Shown here one piece after another: positions 43,267 through 51,346 of a stretch of DNA of 64,000 nucleotides. Positions within the stretch are counted from its first letter, which is position 1. Every line of letters starts with the position of its first letter. The DNA comes from a virus: the IMG/VR virus record IMGVR_UViG_3300024221_000009, positions 1 to 64,000 of that record. One strand, 5' to 3'. Below the pieces are notes generated by a model. That model saw only the letters and a program-made list of their open reading frames with translations. It searched no databases and was not told the DNA's origin. A program made the position numbers and the translations under genes.

Positions 43267-45561
43267 ATGGCAATTAATTTAAAACAAATATTAATATCAG
43301 ACACTGATAACATTAAATTAGACAAAGTTAACTATAACTTTGATCAGTTAGTTGCTAATGGTGGAGGACCCCAGGGTTCACAGGGTACTGATGGAATTAC
43401 AGGTTTTCAAGGAGTTACTGGATATCAAGGTTTTCAAGGAGAAATTGGTGATCAAGGAGTTCAAGGTGCTCAAGGTACTAATGGACAAGATATTTGGAAA
43501 ATAAATATAGGTGATCCAGGTCAACAAACAGTTGATACTATTTTACCAGCACATGATATAACTAGTATAGCTAATCCACCAGCTGTTGTTATAGGATATA
43601 AAACAGATGACTTTCAATATGATTTACCAGAGGGTAATTCACAATTTGTAATACACAGACATGATCCTTTTCAAAGTAATTTAGAATTAAAATATAGCGG
43701 TAATACAGATACATCTTTTACGTTTGATTTAAGAGATAACGGGCAGCCAATGACAGTTGGTAGCATACTAACTCTTAAGTTTAAAGGCACTCAAAACGTA
43801 AATGATACAAATATATTTAACAGTGTTGCTGACAAATTTATTTGGAGAAAAACAGAAGGATCTCCAGAGCTAGTTTCAATAGACGAAAACTTATTTACAA
43901 CAACTTTAGAAGCTGAATTTAATAATCTTACAGTAAATGATGGATTAACAATAAGTGATACAAGTGCTGATGTAGATAAAATTGCAGTATCTGTTGATTC
44001 AGATGGTGAAATTACTTTTAAAAGTGTTGATGAAATCGGAGGGGTGGTTCCAGTAGGTACTATAGTGTCTATGGTTCCTTCTTTTTTTACAGATTCAACT
44101 AAATTTATAAATCAAGAAACATTAAATTCGGTAAGTTCGCACCCTTTACAGATAAAGGTTGGTGCTGGTATAGGAGAGCATGCTGGGTGGTATTTATGTA
44201 ATGGTCAAGATTGGACTAACGGTGAATCAACTTATTCAACACCTGATCTAAACTCATTTTCATACACAATAGACAATGATCCTAATATTAGTGATTCAAC
44301 AAGCCAAGGAGATGCTAATGTATCTAACAATTCTCTTTCGATTATAGGAGGAGCAGATACTAGCTTAACAGGTACTTATAATCAAGCAAATAGCAATTAT
44401 ACTGTTACAGGTACTTTAGATCCTAATACAACTGAAAACTTTTATACAGCAACAGGTTCAACTTACGTTGTTAAAAAACTTCCTCAAGTAATATATTTAG
44501 GATTAGATGATTTATATTGGAGTGACGCTGGATCAAATCAAGGGTTTGTACCGAGCTCGTTTACTATACCAGATTGGACTGGAAACGTTTCGCTCACAGT
44601 TCCTTCTTCAGGTGGACATCCAGCATTTACATTAGGTAATTCAACTGATGTTAGACCTCAAGCGAGTCAACAGCCATTCCCTGCAAACACAACACAAACC
44701 GATAACGGGCCATACTCATATAATTATGAAGTGTTAGTTCCAAGTGGATATGCAAACTCAGGATCATATATTCAAGACACAATACAAGGTGTTATTGTAG
44801 AGACAAGCTATAATCCTTCATTTAATGCAGTATTAAACTTTCAACCAACAACCCCTAACACATCAGGAGCATTAAGCTATAGTGATGGACATACTGGAAC
44901 TCCAGGTTCTCAAGGAGCTGGTACAATTACAGTAAACGCACCTAATGATTATTATTTTGTAGATGACCCTGCAATAGTTTATGCTTCAGGACCTCAAGCA
45001 AATGCTTCAATATCACATGACGGCGATGTATACGCAGCGGACGGTACTACTAGTATTGGTAAAACATACGATACCGCTTTTACAATAGGATCTACAGGTA
45101 CTACAACAGAGTATACGTATTCTAGTAACGTTCCAAGTGTATTAACACAAGACGTTATTGAAACAGCAGTAGAAACATCTCTTGGAAGCGGTGGTATAAA
45201 TTGGGAATGGGCATTTTCAAGTAGTGTTATAACAAACCAACAAGGAAATCACGTATATACTGGGAGACCAAATGAAACATATAACCTACAAGTAAGCTGT
45301 TGGTACATAGGCCCAAATTCAAACCCGGTAGGTATGCAACAATTTTCAATTCAAACAACTCAATTAAGCGGTCTAAATCTAGGATACGACGTTGACTCTG
45401 ATCCTTCTTCATCTGGAGCAGACATATATATGTCAGATACTGGTAATAATACAATGCCACCGAGTGGAGGATCGTCATCAAGAATGTATGCGGGTATGTT
45501 AACAATAACTTCAACAGGTATTGGAAGTGGAGAGTTTTTAAATAGAATGCAACACATATAA
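43267..45561 (+). CDS. Collagen-like tail fibre protein B with collar-like domain
   Basis: This 764-residue product parallels fibre A. An N-terminal segment (NIKLDKVNYNFDQLVANG) is followed by a collagen-like run at about 34-75 (GPQGSQGTDGITGFQGVTGY; GFQGEIGDQGVQGAQGTNG), then GWYLCNGQDWTNGESTYSTP at about 307, close to the phage tail-collar motif. The remaining 400 residues are low-complexity Ser/Thr/Gly/Asn beta material without similarity to fibre A that I can see. Conserved attachment with divergent tips suggests two receptor-binding specificities. A spanin-like gene follows. Confidence 0.75.
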   Translation: MAINLKQILISDTDNIKLDKVNYNFDQLVANGGGPQGSQGTDGITGFQGVTGYQGFQGEIGDQGVQGAQGTNGQDIWKINIGDPGQQTVDTILPAHDITSIANPPAVVIGYKTDDFQYDLPEGNSQFVIHRHDPFQSNLELKYSGNTDTSFTFDLRDNGQPMTVGSILTLKFKGTQNVNDTNIFNSVADKFIWRKTEGSPELVSIDENLFTTTLEAEFNNLTVNDGLTISDTSADVDKIAVSVDSDGEITFKSVDEIGGVVPVGTIVSMVPSFFTDSTKFINQETLNSVSSHPLQIKVGAGIGEHAGWYLCNGQDWTNGESTYSTPDLNSFSYTIDNDPNISDSTSQGDANVSNNSLSIIGGADTSLTGTYNQANSNYTVTGTLDPNTTENFYTATGSTYVVKKLPQVIYLGLDDLYWSDAGSNQGFVPSSFTIPDWTGNVSLTVPSSGGHPAFTLGNSTDVRPQASQQPFPANTTQTDNGPYSYNYEVLVPSGYANSGSYIQDTIQGVIVETSYNPSFNAVLNFQPTTPNTSGALSYSDGHTGTPGSQGAGTITVNAPNDYYFVDDPAIVYASGPQANASISHDGDVYAADGTTSIGKTYDTAFTIGSTGTTTEYTYSSNVPSVLTQDVIETAVETSLGSGGINWEWAFSSSVITNQQGNHVYTGRPNETYNLQVSCWYIGPNSNPVGMQQFSIQTTQLSGLNLGYDVDSDPSSSGADIYMSDTGNNTMPPSGGSSSRMYAGMLTITSTGIGSGEFLNRMQHI

Positions 45562-45564
45562 AAT

Positions 45565-46377
45565 ATGATTTTTTATAAATACATACTTGATAAAATATTA
45601 AATAAGAATACTCTAATTTTCATTGGAGTTTCTTTGTTTGTTTTGCTTTTTTTAAGACAATGTAATCAAATAGAAAACTTAAAGATAGAAATAGATAATG
45701 CTCAAAAAATATCTAATAGAAACTTAAATAATTATAAAGCGAGTTTAGATACTATTAAATTTGAGAAAAATAAGAATGAAGAAACTATTGCTAAGATAAG
45801 ATCTTATGAATTAGAGGTTTCAGATTTAAATAAATCTAAAGCAAATCTTCTTAAAAAATATAACAATGTTTTAAGCATAAATAAAGACGTTGAAGAGATT
45901 AATTCAGTAATTAGTGCAGATCTAGAGGTTAAAGATTCTATAATTAACGCAACATCTATTATTACAAAAGAAGCAGACACAACAACACTTTCAATATTTG
46001 ATAATAAAGAGTGGGATAAATATAATTGGAGAAGTTTTGATGGATCATTAAGATTAAGAGTTAATGATTCTTCATTTAGCCTACTTTCATCAGAGTTTAA
46101 CTTTAGTCAAGGTATTAGTTTGACAGCGGGTATTATAAAAACAACTGAAGGAAATAGCTTAAAAATAACTTCGCCATATCCTAATTTAACATTTACTAGG
46201 ATTGAAAATTTAAATTTAGTAAATGATGAATTAAATAGACCTATGATAGGAAAGTCAGGATGGTCTGTAGGATTTGGAGTTGGATATGGATTAAATTTAA
46301 ATCCAAATCAAGTAATTAGTGTAGGACCTACTATTGGAATAGGACTTTATTGGTCTCCAAAATGGTTAAGATTTTAA
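45565..46377 (+). CDS. Membrane-anchored coiled-coil protein, spanin-like candidate
   Basis: This 270-residue protein has one N-terminal transmembrane helix (LIFIGVSLFVLLFL, about 18-31), then a long coiled coil to about residue 140 (IENLKIEIDNAQKISNRNLN; YELEVSDLNKSKANLLKKYN). The C-terminal domain ends GWSVGFGVGYGLNLNPN, VGPTIGIGLYWSPKWLRF, a glycine/aromatic beta pattern like outer-membrane barrel strands. Similar TM-coil-barrel-end proteins are common in Bacteroidota phages. One protein spanning from inner to outer membrane would suit a unimolecular spanin for lysis. The absence of endolysin or holin next to it leaves this open. Confidence 0.55.
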   Translation: MIFYKYILDKILNKNTLIFIGVSLFVLLFLRQCNQIENLKIEIDNAQKISNRNLNNYKASLDTIKFEKNKNEETIAKIRSYELEVSDLNKSKANLLKKYNNVLSINKDVEEINSVISADLEVKDSIINATSIITKEADTTTLSIFDNKEWDKYNWRSFDGSLRLRVNDSSFSLLSSEFNFSQGISLTAGIIKTTEGNSLKITSPYPNLTFTRIENLNLVNDELNRPMIGKSGWSVGFGVGYGLNLNPNQVISVGPTIGIGLYWSPKWLRF

Positions 46378-46393
46378 AATATAAAAAATAACA

Positions 46394-48448
46394 ATGGCGC
46401 AATCATCTAAATTTGCAAGACTTGACGAAGACGTACTATTAGAATTTATCTATCACGATCAAAGCGCGACTGATAATGCTAAAATAGAAAATGACGAAAA
46501 CGGAAGTCAACTTAAATACTTAAACACATCAAACACGAATAGTGCTGATAGAATGCTTATTCACGAGTTAGGAAGTGATGTTGTTAATTTTACAGTAAAT
46601 GTTGCAAATGGATATGTATATGTAAACAATTTCGCTTCTAGAGAGCTAATCTTAAAGAATGGAATGACATATAAATTTAATCTAAATGATGTGTCAATAG
46701 ATAATCAATCTGGGTTCTATATAAATGGAGTTGCTCAAACGCCAGTTGGTGGAATAGTAACTTATAGTCCTAATACAAATGGAAATTACACATACTCTTA
46801 TGAAAACGCATTAGGTACTTCTTTTATTGGAGGTAATTTAATGGTTGGTGACAGAGCTAATTCTTTATATGCAAGACCAGAACAGGAAACAGGTAATACA
46901 ATTAAAACAGCACCGGGAGAAGTTGGAAGATACTATGCAGTACCAACTGATAATTCAAATACATTAGCACTTTTAGGAAATGATTTAGATTATTTAAATT
47001 CTCAAGAATGGGAAGGAACAAGTTCTGCTAATTTAGGAGTTGTTCAATCTTCACAAGTACAGGCAGTATGGTATGATACTATAAGACTTCACTTAAGAAC
47101 AGGATATAGTTTTAGTGGTAGAGGATACGAAGGATTTTTATTCCAAGTAAAAGCAAAAAGAAATTCAGGAGAATATGGTTATTTTACTTCTGTTGTTTAT
47201 TTAAACTCTTCAAGCTTTGAGGTTCAAAATCCTAATCCATTTACTTTAGTTGATAGTTCTTTTTCAAAATATATTGAAATTAAAGTACCTGCACTAATAC
47301 ACATGTCAGACGCTAACAAAAATTTAGAGTTTTCTGAAACTTTTTTTGGGACAGGATCTGATGCAATACTTTCAACTGCAAATTATGAAATATCTTTAGG
47401 ATTAATATCTGATGTTAAAACTGTTACAGGATATGATTATATTGAAATTGCTGATGAAAAAGAAATAACACTAGCACAAGAAGACGAATTCGTAGATATA
47501 GCTGTTAATTTAAATGAAGATCCTAATGGAGACTATTTTCAAATATATGGAACTAAAGACGGCTCTCAATCAGGATTTGAAAACTATATTAATGGTAGAA
47601 TAGAAACAACATCAGATGACATTACAGTTTTTTATGATGTTGAAGTTAGTGAACAAATAGGTTTAAATTATATAAGTACATATCAATCAACGTTCTCACA
47701 GGTTTCAAATTTTGATCAAAACTTAATATACAGACCTGTAATTTTAAATTCTTCAGTAAGTAGTAACTTTTTATTACAAGTATCTATGAGAATTTATAAT
47801 GAAACAGATAATACACAAATATTAAAAAGAGCTTCTTTAATATACAATAAGCCTAAGAAATATGGTAGAAGAATGTCTAAAATAAATTTAAGTGGAAATT
47901 ATTCTCCAACTGTAATTTACAATAAACTAGACAATACATCAGTTAATAGAGAAATTAATCAATTTGTTAACTCATCAAGACCTGTTATAGGAGAAACTAA
48001 ATATGTGCCAGTTGCTATTAATGTATATGGCGTTGTTGCAGGATCTACTAATATAACACTACAAGGAACTGAAATAGAGTCAACGAATGAAATTGATTAT
48101 TCTCAAAATGGAGAAGGAGAAATAACTTTATCTAAAGTGTCTGATAACTTTATTAAATTTAGTATTGCTAAACCAGCTGGAGATTCTTTAGAATCTATAA
48201 GTTTGGTTAATGCTGATGATATTGTTTTAATTATTAAATCAGGGGCAGTGGAACAACAAGTTAGCCACAACCCTACTTTCCCAGATATCGATTTAGGAAA
48301 TGGAGAAGTTTTATTTAAAGTAAATAAGGCAGTCGCAACAAGATTTGATAAAGAAGATACTAATATAAATCAAGATAAGTTTTATATTAACTTAAAGAAT
48401 GGAGAAACAGAATCTCTTCTATATCACGGTAAAGTAAATATTATATAA
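46394..48448 (+). CDS. Virion structural protein, 684 residues
   Basis: This protein has a helical/acidic N-terminus (KFARLDEDVLLEFIYHDQSA) and beta-rich domains throughout (VVNFTVNVANGYVYVNNFAS; YEISLGLISDVKTVTGYDYI). The C-terminal part ends KNGETESLLYHGKVNII. Composition (Asn, Ser, Tyr, Gly rich) and position fit a tail or fibre protein. It overlaps the next gene by 1 base. No family is recognised. Confidence 0.5.
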   Translation: MAQSSKFARLDEDVLLEFIYHDQSATDNAKIENDENGSQLKYLNTSNTNSADRMLIHELGSDVVNFTVNVANGYVYVNNFASRELILKNGMTYKFNLNDVSIDNQSGFYINGVAQTPVGGIVTYSPNTNGNYTYSYENALGTSFIGGNLMVGDRANSLYARPEQETGNTIKTAPGEVGRYYAVPTDNSNTLALLGNDLDYLNSQEWEGTSSANLGVVQSSQVQAVWYDTIRLHLRTGYSFSGRGYEGFLFQVKAKRNSGEYGYFTSVVYLNSSSFEVQNPNPFTLVDSSFSKYIEIKVPALIHMSDANKNLEFSETFFGTGSDAILSTANYEISLGLISDVKTVTGYDYIEIADEKEITLAQEDEFVDIAVNLNEDPNGDYFQIYGTKDGSQSGFENYINGRIETTSDDITVFYDVEVSEQIGLNYISTYQSTFSQVSNFDQNLIYRPVILNSSVSSNFLLQVSMRIYNETDNTQILKRASLIYNKPKKYGRRMSKINLSGNYSPTVIYNKLDNTSVNREINQFVNSSRPVIGETKYVPVAINVYGVVAGSTNITLQGTEIESTNEIDYSQNGEGEITLSKVSDNFIKFSIAKPAGDSLESISLVNADDIVLIIKSGAVEQQVSHNPTFPDIDLGNGEVLFKVNKAVATRFDKEDTNINQDKFYINLKNGETESLLYHGKVNII

Positions 48449-48999
48449 TGATATTAAACAGTAGAAATAACTTATTTAACTTTAAATTTCCTCGTAAATT
48501 TATACCGGTTGAAGTGGCTGATAAATACAGGAAGTATTTAAACAGAATGCCTGGGAATTTAATTACAGAACCTATTGATTTTATTAACTACTCAATACAA
48601 GGTATTGCAATTCCTGGAATTGAATTTGATCCTGTAGAACAAACACCAAATGATGGTACTATTACATATCATAGAGGATCCATACCTATTCAAAACACAA
48701 TTGAAAGACAATTTCAAGTAGAGTTGCAACTATTAGATGGGTATATAAATTATTGGATTTTACAAGACACTCTTTTGTATTACTATTCTAAATCTGTTAG
48801 AGCTCCATTTATTGATGATTTAAAGCTTCAAATATTAGATGCTGAAGGAATACATGTTATGAGTGCTACATTTGAAAAACCTATTATGAACTCAATTACC
48901 GAACTGGAATTAAACATGAGTTCTAACATAGCGGAGTTTAACACATTTACAATTAACTTTTATTATAATAAATTTAATTTAAAGTTAGAAATTGATTAA
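48448..48999 (+). CDS. Tail-tube-like structural protein
   Basis: This 183-residue protein resembles tube-fold proteins in length and strand pattern: FKFPRKFIPVEVADKYRKYL, then INYSIQGIAIPGIEFDPVEQ, IERQFQVELQLLDGYINYWI and C-terminal strands (EFNTFTINFYYNKFNLKLEI). T4 gp19 tube protein is similar in size. Because the rest of the sheath/tube module is not in this window, it could instead be a baseplate tube-initiator. Confidence 0.5.
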   Translation: MILNSRNNLFNFKFPRKFIPVEVADKYRKYLNRMPGNLITEPIDFINYSIQGIAIPGIEFDPVEQTPNDGTITYHRGSIPIQNTIERQFQVELQLLDGYINYWILQDTLLYYYSKSVRAPFIDDLKLQILDAEGIHVMSATFEKPIMNSITELELNMSSNIAEFNTFTINFYYNKFNLKLEID

Positions 49000-49011
49000 G
49001 ATATATACTAT

Positions 49012-49380
49012 ATGAAAACATTTTTAGATTACATGACAAATGCCAATGCAACTGAAGCAGAACTTCAAATATTGCAAGAATCTTTACAGTCGGAGTGGAC
49101 TGAATCTTTAGAAGAAAAAGTAGATTCTGCTCTTGAAGAATTTGTATCAGAATACAAGCAGGAAGATGGAACATACGATGTTGAAAGACTTAATAATGAA
49201 ATGACTAATGAAGGTATATTAGGTTCTATTTTTGGAGGTCTTACTGGGTTTGCTTTAGGAAAAACAATTGGTAAAGCAGTTGCTAAAGTCTTAGGTATTG
49301 AAAAAGGAATAATGTATGAAATGCTAACCTCTCGATTAGTTGGTGCCGCTCTTGGTGCTGCAATCGGTAAAAAACTATAA
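49012..49380 (+). CDS. Glycine-zipper protein with capsid-targeting-like N-terminus
   Basis: This 122-residue protein begins MKTFLDYMTNANATEAELQI, similar to the T4 capsid-targeting peptide, then an acidic helical region (residues about 20-60). NNEMTNEGILGSIFGG (about 61-76) contains a T-N-E-G site of the prohead-protease type. After it, two glycine-zipper helices (FGGLTGFALGKTIGKAVAKV; RLVGAALGAAIGKKL) could insert in membranes. It may be an internal head protein whose released C-terminal part acts on the host membrane during DNA entry. This is inference. It ends 2 bases before the resolvase. Confidence 0.55.
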   Translation: MKTFLDYMTNANATEAELQILQESLQSEWTESLEEKVDSALEEFVSEYKQEDGTYDVERLNNEMTNEGILGSIFGGLTGFALGKTIGKAVAKVLGIEKGIMYEMLTSRLVGAALGAAIGKKL

Positions 49381-49382
49381 GA

Positions 49383-50045
49383 ATGATTTACGTAGCAGTA
49401 GACTTCTCTTTAAATTCACCTGGTATTTGTATTCACGATGATTCAAAGGATTCATATCACTTTGTGTCTTATATTAAAAGAGGACAAGGAACTAAAAAAG
49501 ATCAAAAGAAACAAGAAGACATTTCTCTTCTAAAAGACACCACATTAATTTATCAGCCCGACTGGGATAAAAGCGATAACTATTCAAGTGCTGAAATATC
49601 TAAAGTTAGAAGATATTCAAGAACCGCTCAAGACCTTATTGATATTATATTAAAGATAACTAAAACTAAAGACAATTATATTATTGGTTTTGAAGGAACT
49701 TCTTTTGGTTCTAAGATGGGAACTAATAATATTATTGATATGGCAGCAGGTGCAGCCCTTCTAAAAGCTGAAATGCTAAACCAATTAGATGTTAAAGCTC
49801 TAGAGACTGTAGCACCTTCAACTATTAAGAAACATGCTGGTAAAGGTAATATGAATAAAACAATGCTTTGGAAAGTTTTTATTGATAATAATATAAAAGA
49901 CCAGAAACTAGCATCCTCTAAACTATTTAATTATTGTGTTGATGAGATTGGAGAAGTTTCTAAGATCCCAAAACCTTTTGATGATTTGGTCGATGCCTTC
50001 TTCTTGAACAGCTTACTTCAAACGTTATTTAACCCTCAGGCTTAA
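49383..50045 (+). CDS. RuvC-like Holliday junction resolvase
   Basis: This 220-residue RNase H-fold protein has the catalytic pattern of RuvC-type nucleases: D7 in YVAVDFSLNSPG, E104 in IIGFEGTSFG, and FDDLVDAFF (D200, D201, D204) near the C-terminus. The motif VAPSTIKKHAGKGNMNK matches the junction-contact segment of phage RuvC-like proteins. It would cleave branched DNA before packaging, the job done by gp49 in T4 with an unrelated fold. It stands at the border of the tail and DNA-replication genes. Confidence 0.82.
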   Translation: MIYVAVDFSLNSPGICIHDDSKDSYHFVSYIKRGQGTKKDQKKQEDISLLKDTTLIYQPDWDKSDNYSSAEISKVRRYSRTAQDLIDIILKITKTKDNYIIGFEGTSFGSKMGTNNIIDMAAGAALLKAEMLNQLDVKALETVAPSTIKKHAGKGNMNKTMLWKVFIDNNIKDQKLASSKLFNYCVDEIGEVSKIPKPFDDLVDAFFLNSLLQTLFNPQA

Positions 50046-50110
50046 AACTCTAAGCTTATATTACATATATGATAAAAAGTTTCAATAATAATAAATAAAA
50101 TAATAAAATA

Positions 50111-50296
50111 ATGGAAAAGAAAAAGATAGCTTCGGCACACTTATTAAAATTAAAAGAGATATTGTTTGATATGATATCACAAAACAGAATATCAGAAGCA
50201 GAAGCTCTAAATATTTTAAGAAAAGCAGGATTAATAAAGCTTCCAGAGGCTGATGGATGGATGGATGAAGAAGGATCCACATATAGAAAATTATAG
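50111..50296 (+). CDS. Hypothetical small helical protein
   Basis: This 61-residue protein has helices with heptad-like spacing (ASAHLLKLKEILFDMISQNR; ISEAEALNILRKAGLI) and an acidic Trp-containing end (DGWMDEEGSTYRKL). It lies in front of the SSB leader. No family is recognised. Confidence 0.55.
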   Translation: MEKKKIASAHLLKLKEILFDMISQNRISEAEALNILRKAGLIKLPEADGWMDEEGSTYRKL

Positions 50297-50437
50297 AGAT
50301 ATATATTTTAAGATTATATTTTGAAACCTTTTAAAGATTCATTGTATAATTAATGAAAGTTTTTTAAAGGTACCTTAACGAACAATCAAAGATTTAAAGA
50401 TTATTAACAAAATTAACGAAATTAAAGATTTAAAGAA
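50297..50437 (+). promoter_or_regulatory. Leader of the gp32-like SSB gene with repeated AAAGATTTAAAGA
   Basis: This 141-base gap has TTGTATAATTAATG (50342-50355), a palindromic AAGGTACCTT region (50367-50376), and two copies of AAAGATTTAAAGA (50388-50400 and 50424-50436). The second copy ends one base before the SSB ATG. T4 gp32 represses its own mRNA by binding an unstructured A/U-rich leader behind a pseudoknot. The long purine/AT leader here would suit similar autogenous control. Confidence 0.5.
50388..50436 (+). repeat. Direct repeat AAAGATTTAAAGA in the SSB leader
   Basis: Two identical 13-base copies (50388-50400 and 50424-50436) are separated by 23 bases (TTATTAACAAAATTAACGAA then ATT). 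The spacer also has a TTAAC/ATTAACGAA repeat. They lie directly before the start codon of the SSB gene, as expected for a protein-binding leader. Confidence 0.75.
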
Positions 50438-51346
50438 ATGGCAGAATTTGACATTTTCAACTTAAGCGTAAGCGATGTTGAAACACACGACACACAAAGC
50501 ACTAAAACGGATGTACTATACAAGCCGAGTGCAGATCAAGGAAAAGATGGAACTTATAAAGCACTAGTACGCTTTGTTCCTAATCCAGCAAACCCAAGAA
50601 ATTCACTAGTTAAAAAATACGTACACTGGTTAACAGATGCATCAGGTAATGGTCGATTAATTGACTCACCTAGTTCTGTTGGCGAAAGTTGTCCAATTGC
50701 AGAAGCTTTTTTCAAACTAAGAAATAGCGATTCAGCAGTTGACCGTAAGATGAGTGAAAAATTAAAGAGACGTGAGCAATACTACTCTCTTATTAAAGTA
50801 ATTAAAGACCCTCAAAATCCAGATCTAGAAGGACAATACTTAGTGTATAAGTTTGGTTATAAGATTAAGGAAAAGATTGACGAGGAATTAAAGCCAGCTT
50901 TTGGTGAACCAACTCAAGTATTTGACCTTTTCGAAGGTAAAAACTTTGAATTGATTATAACAAGACAAGGTGAATATAACAATTACGATAAATCTAAATT
51001 CTCTGCAAGCACTTCAGCAATCACAGTAAATGGAGAAGCTGCTGAAAGAACAAAAGAGACAATGTCAGTTATTAAAACTGAATTAGATGCAGCACCATCA
51101 TTAGAGCCTTACGAGTATAAAGTATGGGATGGAGATGCAAGAGATTTCGTAAACGGAATTTTACGTCAATACTTAAATCCAGGAGGTTCAATTGATGCAG
51201 TGGTTTCAAAACCTAAAGCTGCGCCAAAGGCATCTAAGCCAGTTGAAGTATCTACACCAGTTGTAGAAACTACTTCAACAACAGAATCAACAAGTGCAGA
51301 TAGTAGTGATGATCTAGATTCTTTCTTGAATGACCTCGACATCTAA
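50438..51346 (+). CDS. 32: gp32-like single-stranded DNA-binding protein
   Basis: This 302-residue protein fits T4-like gp32. The N-terminal ~30 residues would be the cooperativity arm (FDIFNLSVSDVETHDTQSTK). The core has aromatic/basic OB-type strands (TYKALVRFVPNPANPRNSLV; YYSLIKVIKDPQNPDLEGQY; YLVYKFGYKIKEKIDE). A Ser/Thr/Pro linker leads to an acidic C-terminal tail (SSDDLDSFLNDLDI) that recruits replication partners. Only one Cys (SCPI) is present, so the zinc site of T4 gp32 appears to be missing. Order with primase, UvsY and UvsW supports the role. Its end overlaps the primase start by 17 bases. Confidence 0.88.
   Translation: MAEFDIFNLSVSDVETHDTQSTKTDVLYKPSADQGKDGTYKALVRFVPNPANPRNSLVKKYVHWLTDASGNGRLIDSPSSVGESCPIAEAFFKLRNSDSAVDRKMSEKLKRREQYYSLIKVIKDPQNPDLEGQYLVYKFGYKIKEKIDEELKPAFGEPTQVFDLFEGKNFELIITRQGEYNNYDKSKFSASTSAITVNGEAAERTKETMSVIKTELDAAPSLEPYEYKVWDGDARDFVNGILRQYLNPGGSIDAVVSKPKAAPKASKPVEVSTPVVETTSTTESTSADSSDDLDSFLNDLDI

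Noticed and set aside
43330-43500. CRISPR-like repeats in the fibre genes
   Set aside because: The short repeats encode in-frame Gly-x-y collagen triplets. There are no direct repeats with unique spacers of constant length anywhere in the window.
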